A stretch of 64,000 nt of DNA from Zychaea mexicana (Eukaryota; Mucoromycota; Mucoromycetes; Mucorales; Lichtheimiaceae), in contig NW_026516732.1 in the NCBI RefSeq assembly GCF_025766255.1, positions 1-64,000 of the forward strand, given 5' to 3'. The position numbers and the translations under genes are program-made. This document shows, piece after piece, positions 54,601 to 64,000 of this stretch. The notes beneath the pieces are model-generated. The model made no database searches and was not told where the DNA came from. It saw only the letters and a program-made list of their open reading frames with translations. How positions within the stretch are numbered: the first letter of the stretch is position 1; every line of letters begins with the position of its first letter.

Positions 54601-56043
54601 TGAGATGTGACCCTATACAACCCAAACACACGAGTAGCAAAGAAACAAAAAAATTGATTAGGCAACTTGGTCAAATATATCACTAAACAATAATAATTTA
54701 CCCTCGACGAAGTGATAAAGGTTCAATCTGACATATCCATGGATGCCTGATACACCCTTCCTTGTACATGGACTGAGGTCGTACGTCGAGCAAAAGGATA
54801 CTGGGTCGATTTTCTATTCGTTGGATCCATTTGGCAAGAACTGCCGGTTCCACTGTATTGGTAGGTGGAAACGCAAATGTACTTCGTGGAGGTAGTTGAA
54901 GCTGCTTAATCGCACTACTTTCAAAGTTACTGCTGCTGCTGCCAGGACTACCATTCATACCGGCAGTAGAGCTGCTTGTTGAAGATGCGAGCATATTACT
55001 TCCATGGATGGGTGGCAACGGCGGTGGCGGTGTATTGGGTGCCGATGACGATGCTGTTGTAGTTGTGGATGGTAAGGACGACATCATGGTTGTGGGTGCA
55101 GATGGTTTTCTTCTTGTCAAGTGATCGGGCACTGCTGGTGGTGAAGGCGATGGTTCTGGCATGGCCATGCGTCGACCTGCTTGTGGTGCATGCGTTGGCA
55201 CAGACGGTAGATCATCCAGCGGCGATACTTCTTCCTTATTGCTTTCCGGCCACGCTGAATCCAAGGCTGATACTGGAGGAAATCGTTCCATTGCGTCACT
55301 ACCGCCAGTATTGTTGCTAAACATAATCGGTTGTTGCTTTTCTAATTCTTCTTTGATCGACTCGAGTGAGTTGAGTATATCCGGAGCTCGCTGTATATAA
55401 TAGAGGTATATGGGTTATAAATAAATCTGTAGGTGTTTTTTGGTACCACCGATCCATCATGCTTATGTAGCTTCAGAAACCCGGAAAATAAAAGTTGTAT
55501 GTTGTAATATCATACCTTTGACATTGCTGCATAAAGGGGATTCGACTTGATTTCATTGACTCCGGGATGTTTTCCAATAATGTCGACCAGAATGCTATAT
55601 CGTAACGTATTATACAAATAAGCAGCTACGTTAAGGTACAGTTTTACGCCACCTCCAACCCCTTTTCTCCCCTACTTTAAACTTTCTGCGCGCAATTTAA
55701 AAAAAAAGAAAGCTTCTTACTCGCAACCCTTCAGGTAATGAATATACGCGCTTTCGAGATCGTTTAAGCGTCGGGTCCTGTCACCCTAAAGATAATATAT
55801 CTGTTTAGTTCCATGCCAGAAAGCTGATGTGTTTTGGCAAGGTGTTTTGTTGCCTTTTACCCCGCCAAGGCACAATGCCAAGACTCGTTTTACCTCGTCA
55901 AATAAACGCTTTACTGACAATAGCCATTGCTTTGCTGTATATTTGTTGGCATCGGCTTTATTGATAGCAGCACGTCGATGCAATTCTGCAAGAGATACGG
56001 GTGGTCGTGGGTGCCCGTTACTAATGTAAGGTGCTCGACTCAT
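51667..56043 (-). CDS. Ubiquitin-specific protease, MIT-rhodanese-USP architecture (Doa4/USP8-like, 1,051 aa)
   Basis: Fourteen exons: 55,894-56,043; 55,721-55,785; 55,516-55,594; 54,702-55,390; 54,156-54,612; 53,310-54,060; 53,092-53,225; 52,727-53,014; 52,510-52,643; 52,273-52,422; 52,089-52,179; 51,979-52,009; 51,797-51,885; 51,667-51,714. The frame is open for 1,052 codons. It removes ubiquitin, probably from cargo at endosomes as Doa4 and USP8 do. Residues 1-120 are helical and MIT/USP8-dimer-like (LAELHRRAAINKADANKY). Rhodanese domain about 280-425 (SILLLDVRPQSMY, LLAGGFAAW) with no obvious active-site Cys, as in those homologues. Pro-rich linker (LPPPPPPPG). USP core: Cys box GLKNLGNTCFMSS (about 699-711), EQQDSQEFLMFLLDGLHED, zinc ribbon CLTCK...NCPRCKK, His box GSLTGGHYTAAV, DWHYFDDT, and RAAYNLFYVR at the end. 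Confidence 0.93.
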
Positions 56044-56759
56044 TGAGGGTACAATAAAAAGGAGGGTAAGTAATATTTGTCCGTCTTATCAGAAAAACTG
56101 TCGTGTGTGCGTGTGTGTATGTGTGGCGGGAGAAGAAAGAAAAAAGGTAAAAGTAAAAGGCAAGGCAGGTGGCATAGTAGCCCTCCCTCTGACACCCAAT
56201 GAAATTTGAACCTGTAAGTTCAATGCTGTACTACCACCCACCAACTACGGACAACGGAGGATCATCATGCTGCGGGTCCGAAGACGAAAGATGACTGTCA
56301 GGGGCGGGTCAAGTATGCTTTGCTATTAAAAATAAGTGCTTTCCATTTATTCATTCGATTTTAGTATTTTGACAATGTGTTATCATAAGAATCCGCTGAA
56401 AAAGCGTACTAGAACGACGTTTCAGTCTAATCAATTAATGTGTTCAAAGCACTATATAATGAGTGACGTTCCTTGTATTTTAGCTATAGATACTTTTGCC
56501 TAGGGAACGGATAAGTTCGGTAACCATGGCTGCAGCTAAGCGGGGTTGCATACGTTGCTACACAACCATTCTTTGTTTAGATTGACGGGAATTGCCTCCA
56601 AGAAGCATCAAACACCCATTACACCGGGTCATGTATTGTGCATTTGTCGTGTACCCCCATCCGCACTCGGAGCTAGCAGCTTAAATATGAAGAATAACAG
56701 TTTGTTGTGTTTGCTTTCTTTCCCTTTTCTTCATCCTTTTTACTTCTTTCTCCATCTTT
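56044..56759. other. Divergent promoter region
   Basis: Separates the minus-strand deubiquitinase and the plus-strand DNA glycosylase starts. No gene or RNA recognised; a short GT run lies at about 56,104-56,124. Confidence 0.5.
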
Positions 56760-58414
56760 ATGCTACCGAGAAAAAGTCTGAGGCTGGCAAAGCGTCCAGC
56801 GGCTTCTTATTATACAAAGAGTGAGACGCAAAACAAGACGTCCGTCCCTGCCAAAAAGTACGGTTCTTGTTTCCGCTTTGTCTTTCATTGGCTGTAGAGT
56901 AAGTTATATCTTTTTAACAATATTTCCTCTTTTTAGAAGGAAACGCGCAGCAAAGCAACAGCAGCCCACCAAGCACAAGGTATCTTATACTCATCGCGTC
57001 TGTGATAACATACAATGAACTCATTGGTTGAATTGCTGATTAATCTCTTTTTAGGCTGGAGTGGTAACAACAACTGCCAGCAGCACCAGCAATAAAAATA
57101 AGGTATACAGAATGAAGGGTAATTCGAAACCCTTCATTGCTTTCCAGGGTGAATGAGTCAAAGAGTGGGCTAGTATTTGTTTATGTGCGTGTGCGACGCG
57201 TTATTCTTGGTGTTTATTTCTTTTCTGACACGAAAAGTTCTCGTTTTGCGTGCGCAGCATGCGTTTACACCCGAGAATACAGGTGTCGAGGCTCCGCCCG
57301 CCGCAGCGCCTAGTCTTGCCGATCCCATCGATGCAGTCAATCAAGTGGTAGACCGCTCTTTTGATGTGCATGAAGCTTTTGCTCACTTGAAAAAAGTTGA
57401 CAAAGGCTTGGCCAAAGCGATCACCGAGAAAGATATTGCTGCATATGTGGCTCGAGTCCAACAGACCGATTCATCCAATCCGTTTAGGTAATACTTGCCC
57501 TTTCTTCCTGGTTCATATTACTTGAAAAAACACTTACTACCATGATCGCTTATATACTCTCTTCATATACAAATAGAGATTTAGCATCATCTATTATTTA
57601 TCAGCAGCTTAGTGGCAAAGTAGCCGCGGTCATCCGCACACGATTTGTAAGTATGTTTGCAGAAGAACACAAAGTCAAGGTTCCCAAGGCAGTTACAGGC
57701 GATTTCAAGTGGTTTCCAACTGCAGAAATGGTGCTTGCCAAGACACCAGAAGAACTCAAGACTGTAGGCCTTTCGCTTCGCAAGTCGCAGTACATTCTTG
57801 ATCTTGCGCAAAAGTTCAAGGATAACGATATCACGACCTACAGACTGCATAGAATGTCCGATGACGAAATACGTGAGCTGCTGATCCAAGTGAAGGGTAT
57901 TGGTCCTGTAAAGTATCAGTTAAAGACACAAGATAATGATTGCTGTTGTTGTTGCTGCTATGGATTGGACTACTCAACATATGCTATTTTGCTACTGTCA
58001 ATATATAGTGGACGGTGGATATGTACCTGATGATGGATCTGGGTCATTCGGATATCCTCCCGACAACCGATCTTGGTAAGAAAGAACTCGATTAAGCTCG
58101 ATTGTAATATGTGAAAACAAAATCATTTAAACCTCTTCTTATTTATCTGGAATTAAGGAATTCGGAAGGGGATAGCGAAACACTTTAATTTGAAAAATAA
58201 TCTGCCTTCCCCAGATGAAATGGAAAGACTCACAAAGCATTGGCGCGTATGTAATTCGGTTTCCTACATATTCTGTTACGAGGCTGATAAATGAGTTTAA
58301 TCCTTACTTACTTGTTAATGCTTTAACCTGTGTAAAAACGTCATATAGCCCTACAGAAGTGTTGCTTGCTGGTTGATGTGGCGCCTTTTGGATATCAAGA
58401 CTGCCGCAGATTAA
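56760..58414 (+). CDS. MAG1: DNA-3-methyladenine glycosylase (AlkA/Mag1 type, 323 aa)
   Basis: Eight exons: 56,760-56,857; 56,937-56,979; 57,055-57,102; 57,258-57,487; 57,577-57,907; 58,009-58,075; 58,158-58,246; 58,349-58,414. All introns are GT-AG and there are 324 codons. Excises 3-alkylated purines in the first step of base excision repair, in the nucleus. The N-terminal 65 residues are basic (MLPRKSLRLAKRPAAS..., RKRAAKQQQPTKHK), with nuclear-signal character. The HhH-GPD core shows DLASSIIYQQLSGKVAAVI, LSLRKSQYILDLA, the hairpin VKGIGPWTVDMYLM and DILPTTDLGIRKGI, whose Asp (about residue 270) fits the catalytic position. It ends RPYRSVACWLMWRLLD. The donor at 57,908 was chosen because it recreates GIGPWT. 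Confidence 0.93.
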
Positions 58415-61204
58415 AAAAGCTATATATATATATATATATATGTGTGTCACTTTGTTCCGTTTGAAGTTTCCTGTATGCAATCTTTTATTATTGGGCTCGT
58501 GTATATACATGGTATATTATATTATATTGTTACAAATTCTACTGTATTGCACATAAACGTATTGTAGCTTCGGTAATGTCTCTCTTGCAGACAACCTACT
58601 GTGCAATATATTTGGCTATGAAGTGTTTCATCAATTGTTTGTTAATAATGGCAAAGGGCACGCCTCGCTTGAGCGTCGGTTGATACCGCAAGGCGTAATT
58701 ATCAACAGGGCGAAATCGAACCTCCACCCAAAAAAAAACATTGCGCGGCTTTTATGATCGATGAGATGCTGGTGCATGAAACGGGAAGCACCGCATTAAA
58801 AAATGTAAATGATAGTTGCCATGGCTTTCCTGCCCATTATATGACATTTCGTTTCCAGTGGTTGTTGGCGATATTCCATGATTATCCTCATTATATTTAA
58901 AACGATTCAACTCAAGTTTGTATGTTGACCAACGTCGGCAGATCACGTTGCGATTTCTTTATTCCCACTGCTCGTCTTGTCCTGTGATTATCTATTTGAT
59001 GGTATGCTACTATTCACACGATTCCCCAAAACATCATAATCCATGAGCTCCCGGACTGTTGGGAAGATTTCGTTGAAATCTTGCCATTATGTATTTCTGT
59101 CAAAACGACGATCCCAATCGGAGGGACAGATATGTAGTCATTTCGGCGCTCATTCTCAGTCGTCGTCGTCCACGGTATACAGTGCCTTTAAATGTGACTC
59201 AGTAACCAAATACTTCATTTGACATGTTGTAAAGCTGACATGAGCTTGGTTAACAATTTCGTATACAGTACTAACCGGATCAGTGGCTCAAAATATGATG
59301 AAATGTAGAATTACCAGAAACGTAACCTTGAAGCGTTCATTATACGGCGAGCCCTACATAGTTCGAAATAAACGCATGTAATCCACGAGCAAACACATAC
59401 TTTTCCTGTCAACTTTAATCATTATGCCACCTTGCTACCAATCAATGCACCAGTCGTAAATGTAATTACTGCTGGAAAAGTCTTGTAGTGAAGAAGCTGC
59501 TCGTCCCCAGCACACTTTCCTGTTTTCTCCACCCTCTTTCTAAAGTTGATATTTTGTGGCATCTATGGACAAGACATGGTGAAAATTAAGCGGATCGTAG
59601 CTTCTACCAAAAGGGACCATATGTTGGGCTTTGTGGGACGTAATGTACAGCCGATGGTGCTACTAACGTATCTTGGAGAGCAACTGCAAAAGAGCAGGAT
59701 ATAGTATGGATTTTATTCTCGGGCTTTATTAAAACATCACTATCTCGGCAACGATAAAAAGTCTGCAAAAACAGAAGGTCAGAGACACAATGTGAATTTT
59801 GCTGTTGAAATAGGCAACAGTAGGGAAATTTTCGCTACTACGTCTCTCTTTCTTTGACTACATAACGAAGGCAATGAACGCGTACGCACAGACCCACGTC
59901 AATGACAAGCATAATGGACGTAAATCAGCAGGAAGCAAAGGCAGACTAGGAATGAGGAAATCAGGAAAGGCGCAACACAGATCTTACTTTTTGGATAGTG
60001 ACGAAGCGATGCATATGTCAAACTTTTAAACGTTCCAACAGCTTTTTCTTAAACGAACACTATGTAGAATGAAAGCGCACTGTGACGCAACGATTTGACC
60101 AATTTACTTGGTACTCGAAGTGCACAAAGGGATGGCAAGTGAACAAGATAATCAATGGAGCAACAAATTCCGCGCAAAAGGATCAAGAGATGTAAAAAGT
60201 CATCGTTTATAGTGTTAATCTTCTGACCGTCCCAATTGATCTTGAACGTTGCTAGAACCGCACAAAATCGAACGGACCGATCAGCAGCAATGAAAAAAAA
60301 AGAAGGATGAGTCAACTTCACTAGCGGCAGTGGATACTTAACTATGAGCGGGTCAACGCATCTGCAGCAGCACATACTTGAGATGAGGATGGAACTTTTG
60401 CAGCAGCAGCATAAACTGAGATGAAGGGTGATACCTTACCAGCAGCAGTATAAATTCGAGATGGAGGGAAGAGGTTACACGGCGTAGTTCAAAGAACTGT
60501 TGGCGGATGGCGAAAATGGTTGACGAGCACAGAATAAAAAAAAATGCAACGGGTAATTTTTATACTAGTGCAGCGATGGGGTCCAGTGTGTTGTATCTAT
60601 GCCCGCACACGCACAACATTATGCGCCAACATACAGTCAAAAGGTACTAATAAAATGGAATAGTCTGTGGACTACGCTATACTGTTTACCTTAATGGGTG
60701 AAGGAATGGAAACTGGCCGCTGCTTGGAGGATCGTGTTCTGATGTTTACTAAAGCTTGATCAGGAACAACTGATGCCGTAGAATCTGTTAAGTTGTTTAC
60801 CTTGTCAGACAATTCTATATTGCCATTTTATTGCTCACAGAAAAGCATTTCTTCCGTGAATCTACATGCTCATTCACATTCGTGTCTTTGTTTTCGCTTG
60901 ACACGGTGCCGTGCACGGCCCACTCACAACCAAGCGGCGACAGCATCGGAGGTACAGCTGCCATAGTGAGAGACACGTACCAGTACCGCCGAAGCACGCT
61001 TGTCTACTTGACCATCAGGTACCACTCCTCCTTTCATTTCCTTTGGTGCTGTATGTTTGTTATATCATAGTAGGCGACCCACAAGTTGATACGCAACCCG
61101 TTATCTGGGCCAATGAGAATTCACGGGGATTTGAAGTCCCGAACGAGAAAAATGTCTATATAAAGCGAGCAATTTCGCCTTTCTTTTTTCTCTTCTCTTC
61201 AGTT
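58415..61204. other. Gene-poor stretch
   Basis: A TA microsatellite lies in the flank of the glycosylase gene (58,421-58,441). No gene could be supported to 60.8 kb. Near 59,540-59,700 a frame reads KIKRIVASTKRDHMLGFVGRNVQ and may be a decayed transposon fragment. 60,364-60,475 holds about three imperfect copies of a unit with GCAGCAGCA(C/T)A...GAGATGAGG. 60,831-61,030 has an open frame (VPCTAHSQPSGDSIGG...YQYRRSTLVYLTI) that could be an upstream exon of the membrane protein that follows. Confidence 0.4.
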
Positions 61205-61435
61205 CGTTTTGGTACAGCTTTGATCTGTAGTACAGATGCACTGCTCTGTGCCATGATCGGGTCATTGCTTGTGCTGGCTATTGTCATAATTCTTCTGATG
61301 ATTGGCAGATTCAGTGGTCCGCGCCCTGAAGAAAATTTGCAATATATACCAGTGGGAATGTGGTCATATACTCCGGCAGCCGATCGTGAACCTTCGGGTG
61401 CATGTGATGCCAACGGTATATGTTGGGATAATTGA
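61077..61435 (+). CDS. Putative small membrane protein, 3' exons
   Basis: Two coding-looking blocks. 61,072 to about 61,152 encodes VGDPQVDTQPVIWANENSRGFEVPNEKN, followed by a possible donor GTCTATATA. After an acceptor TCTTCAG at 61,194-61,200 comes a block encoding FGTALICSTDALLCAMIGSLLVLAIVIILLMIGRF, a strong transmembrane helix, then GPRPEENLQYIPVGMWSYTPAAD and a Cys-containing end (ACDANGICWDN) with a stop at 61,435. The 5' exons were not resolved and no family is recognised. A single-pass surface or organelle membrane protein is the most that can be said. Confidence 0.4.
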
Positions 61436-62262
61436 AACGAACTTTTTTTTTATTATTTATTACACACAAATAAGAAAATGATAAACAAAATAAAAAATAT
61501 ATTTTTCTTTTTCGCACTTTCCGCATAAACGTTTTATTCGCCTTTTTTTTATGTGCACGACTGGTTCCTTTTTCTTTTTTCGCGAACAAAATACTAAATA
61601 CTCCCCCCTCCATTCAATCACAGCTCCGTGCCAAACAAAGCGGGGAACAGTGACAGTGGCTCTGTATCGTAGCTGGCAGTAACACGATCACAACGCGCTT
61701 TATCATACTTTGGCACTCTTTTTCACTCTGTGTTCGCCTAAATTGCCAAAGCAATTGTCAAGAAGAAAAACTGTTACCGAGGACCCTCCTTTAGAACGAG
61801 ATTATTTTATAAGAGACAATGTCAGAGCATACGTCAACAGACATGTATAATTGCCAGATCTGTAAATTGGAATGGTTTTTTTTTTCAGCTGTTCGTCTCT
61901 CTCACTCTTCCTGCACGTAGCTTATCACAACACGATTTTCTTATGATTTTGGTTTTCACCTGGATCGAAAAACCTGGACTGACCATTTGTGATGCGCCTG
62001 CTTTCAAAGCGTGATTCTTGGACCTAACGTCACTTCCAAGAGGCGACAAGAAGGCGATAAAACTCGCGCAATAAGCGCGCAAATAGTTCTTATGTTAAAC
62101 GCGTTGTAAGCTCTTTGGTCTGCTCAAATTTGTTTCCTTTGAGTAGATCGTTGATGGCGCCTGTATCATAAATGTAGTTTGATGTTGGTGAGTAGTTCTT
62201 ATATTTAATGTGGTACGAAACCATTTGATGCTCACAGATGCAACAGTAATGCGGAACTACCC
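61436..62262. other. Intergenic region and probable LINE 5' UTR
   Basis: Homopolymer-rich (A/T) sequence after 61,436. No gene was found. The part just before 62,263 is presumably the 5' untranslated and internal promoter region of the LINE, but its start cannot be placed. Confidence 0.4.
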
Positions 62263-63984
62263 ATGGCTCTTCCCGACAACAGTCAGAAACCGCCCCCCGA
62301 CAGGGGCACCACTATAAACGATTCCATTCACGCTACAAGTCCAGATGCATCACAAATGTCATGGGCCCATGTTGTTCAAAACAAACGTGTATCATTGATG
62401 CACTCCAATGATCTTCTTAACAACCAGGATGGTTGGACAGTTCGTCCTTCTCGAGTATGGCGTGTTGGCCGCAACGAGGGCTGCGTCTTCTTCGATGTCA
62501 GCAGCAGACCAGAGGCACTACGCTCTGTCCTGCTCCTCGCTGCAAAGCAATTTCCCGGAAATACTGGCGCTACCACCCATCCTGAAGGCGCCAAACGAGT
62601 TCTTATTGAGATGTGTTTCGACGAAAACGAGTCGTTGCAGCGTGCGTTGACGACTGGCTTGACCTTCACCAAGGATCGTGTGCGAATCCAAGCCACCTTG
62701 GCCCTGCCCAACGACGGCGCTCAAAATCGCATTAAACGTGTCCGCTTGTCCCACCTACCCTTTGTTCGTGCTGACAAGCTGTGCGACGGCATCAAAAGTA
62801 GCTTCCTTCCTTATGGAAGAGTTTTGGACTGCGGCGCTTTCAAGGAAGGCGACTCCAATCTATTCATGGGTCGTGGTTACGCCATTCTCGACTGTCAACC
62901 GATAGACGGCCAGCCTCCCTTCAGTGACCTAGAGCATATCATCGGATGGCAAGGCACGTCCAAACTTGGATTTTATGCCACGTGGAGTGATATGCCATTG
63001 CATTGCACATGGTGTCACGAGGGCGGTCATCACCGCCGTGATTGTACAAAACTGCGCAACCAGACTACCACTTGCTTTGACTGTGGCCGACTCGGCCATA
63101 TTGCTCGTGTTTGCCCTTACAAGAGTGAAGGCAAGGGTAAGGATGCCCAACCCAACAAAAAGTCACGCAAAACTCCTTTGCTCAAAGGTAGCAAGAAGGA
63201 AGGCAAGCAACCGGCAGCATCTGGCACCCACAACAACGCTGACAGCCTTCCACCGTCTGATGAGCAGCAATCGCACCCCCCAGAAACTACGACGAACGCC
63301 GCCACGAACAGCGACGAGCAGACGACGAAATACGACGAGCAGACGCACTCCGACGCGCAGAGAACGAGCAGCGACGACAAGATCGACACCAACGACAAAA
63401 CGGGCACCAACGAAAAGACGACGAGCGACGAGCAGACGACGAGCGACGATGTAACGACGACGAGTAACGACGTCCCCACAACGGATAACGACGTGCCGAT
63501 GCAGGTGGAAAACCAGCCCGACCACACCGAGAACAGCATTGCGCCACTAAGTGCCACCACACTGTCTGCTACACAAGCACGACCCGCGATTGGTCAGGAA
63601 ACATCATCTGACGAAGTCGATGGTGATATCGCCATGAGCGCTGCCGTCACGGCCATCATATCCGCACACGCCGTCCAAGGCGTTGAAAGCCCTACCACTG
63701 CTTCGGCCGCCGACGACGGTCAAGATCTACAGGCTTACTTCCAGGCTTTGCCCATATCCTTGACTGCCCGTAACTCCATCAAGAATATGTCGTCCACCAA
63801 ACGTGGCGCAGTCCGCAAAGCTTGCGATGATAAACTCAAAACACCTATCTCCGCCAATCTGATCCACAAACCTCGACGATCGACACGTGATCTGAAACAT
63901 AGCCAGAAAGTACGCGACAACATTGCCATCGGGCAATCTATCACTGGGAGCGATGGCTCCAACCCCACATTTGACACCCAATGA
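62263..63984 (+). CDS. LINE (non-LTR retrotransposon) ORF1 protein with two zinc knuckles (573 aa)
   Basis: Intact ORF1 of a LINE; the expected endonuclease/reverse-transcriptase ORF2 would lie beyond the window. N-terminal region MSWAHVVQNKRV...GWTVRPSRVWRVGRNEGCVFFDV. An RRM-like segment (IKRVRLSHLPFVRADKL...GYAILDC, about residues 155-210). Two CCHC knuckles, CTWCHEGGHHRRDC (about 248-261) and CFDCGRLGHIARVC (about 271-284). Then a Lys-rich stretch and a long Asp/Glu/Thr-rich low-complexity region with TTSDEQTTSDD-like repeats (345-420). The protein would coat the element's RNA for target-primed reverse transcription. The element type resembles LINE1-like elements known in Mucoromycotina. 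No frameshift or stop. Confidence 0.85.
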   Translation: MALPDNSQKPPPDRGTTINDSIHATSPDASQMSWAHVVQNKRVSLMHSNDLLNNQDGWTVRPSRVWRVGRNEGCVFFDVSSRPEALRSVLLLAAKQFPGNTGATTHPEGAKRVLIEMCFDENESLQRALTTGLTFTKDRVRIQATLALPNDGAQNRIKRVRLSHLPFVRADKLCDGIKSSFLPYGRVLDCGAFKEGDSNLFMGRGYAILDCQPIDGQPPFSDLEHIIGWQGTSKLGFYATWSDMPLHCTWCHEGGHHRRDCTKLRNQTTTCFDCGRLGHIARVCPYKSEGKGKDAQPNKKSRKTPLLKGSKKEGKQPAASGTHNNADSLPPSDEQQSHPPETTTNAATNSDEQTTKYDEQTHSDAQRTSSDDKIDTNDKTGTNEKTTSDEQTTSDDVTTTSNDVPTTDNDVPMQVENQPDHTENSIAPLSATTLSATQARPAIGQETSSDEVDGDIAMSAAVTAIISAHAVQGVESPTTASAADDGQDLQAYFQALPISLTARNSIKNMSSTKRGAVRKACDDKLKTPISANLIHKPRRSTRDLKHSQKVRDNIAIGQSITGSDGSNPTFDTQ

Positions 63985-64000
63985 GTAAGAGTTTCAATCT

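Noticed and set aside
59540..59720. Transposase-like fragment (KIKRIVASTKRDHMLGFV)
   Set aside because: Only one short block with stops on both sides; not enough to assign a family.
62966..63560. Alternative frames over LINE ORF1, including Arg/Thr-rich and Ser/Val-rich ORFs
   Set aside because: They come from the Asp/Thr codon repeats; the 573-residue frame contains both CCHC knuckles and is uninterrupted.

Overview
The window looks like nuclear DNA of an early-diverging fungus, most likely Mucoromycota (Mucorales-like). The evidence is intron-rich genes with short 50-110 nt GT-AG introns, fungal housekeeping genes (SDHAF2/Emi5, P5C reductase, a Doa4/USP8-type protease, mitochondrial ClpX, a Zn2Cys6 regulator), and a transposon mix (PIF/Harbinger, CACTA with CACTG ends, Helitron, LINE with a zinc-knuckle ORF1) common in that lineage. 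The assignment is an inference; no rRNA or mitochondrial marker is present.

Left third (1-19,244): a satellite of 295-bp units. Each unit holds an 87-nt tRNA-like Pol III gene with a Leu/Ser-type box A, a consensus box B and a T7 terminator. The array is cut by a 3,820-bp PIF/Harbinger element (12,844-16,663) and a 6,585-bp CACTA element (4,792-11,376). Both have clear terminal inverted repeats and 3-bp target duplications (TAA and AAG), and both landed in the same TAAG of a tRNA-like unit. The block starting at base 1 recurs almost unchanged at 14,827, so the locus contains a tandem duplication with a period of 14,826 bp. A second CACTA-type end starts at 19,245 and carries an accessory gene fragment.

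Middle (20.8-41 kb): a frameshifted Helitron Rep-helicase (about 21.1-26.1 kb); a GC-rich palindromic patch; an orphan coiled-coil gene; two inverted-repeat regions without genes; a five-exon HMG-box gene (32,559-34,176); and a strikingly AT-rich transposon (about 34.96-37.93 kb). The last encodes a DDE transposase that runs into a chromodomain through one frameshift and one stop, plus a zinc-binding ORF split by a 524-bp pogo-like non-autonomous element. A four-exon nuclease-like gene of unknown function follows (38,232-39,453).

Right part (41-58.4 kb) is ordinary gene-dense euchromatin: an F-box protein, SDHAF2, P5C reductase (proline synthesis), a Zn2Cys6 transcription factor, mitochondrial ClpX, a 14-exon MIT-rhodanese-USP deubiquitinase and a 3-methyladenine DNA glycosylase. 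The reading frame stays open across every proposed splice in these genes. From 58.4 to 62.2 kb coding content is sparse, and the window ends with LINE ORF1 (62,263-63,984), whose ORF2 lies outside.

The most unusual material is the tRNA-like array as a shared landing site for unrelated DNA transposons, and the AT-rich chromodomain-transposase element. No CRISPR arrays or bacterial operons were seen.
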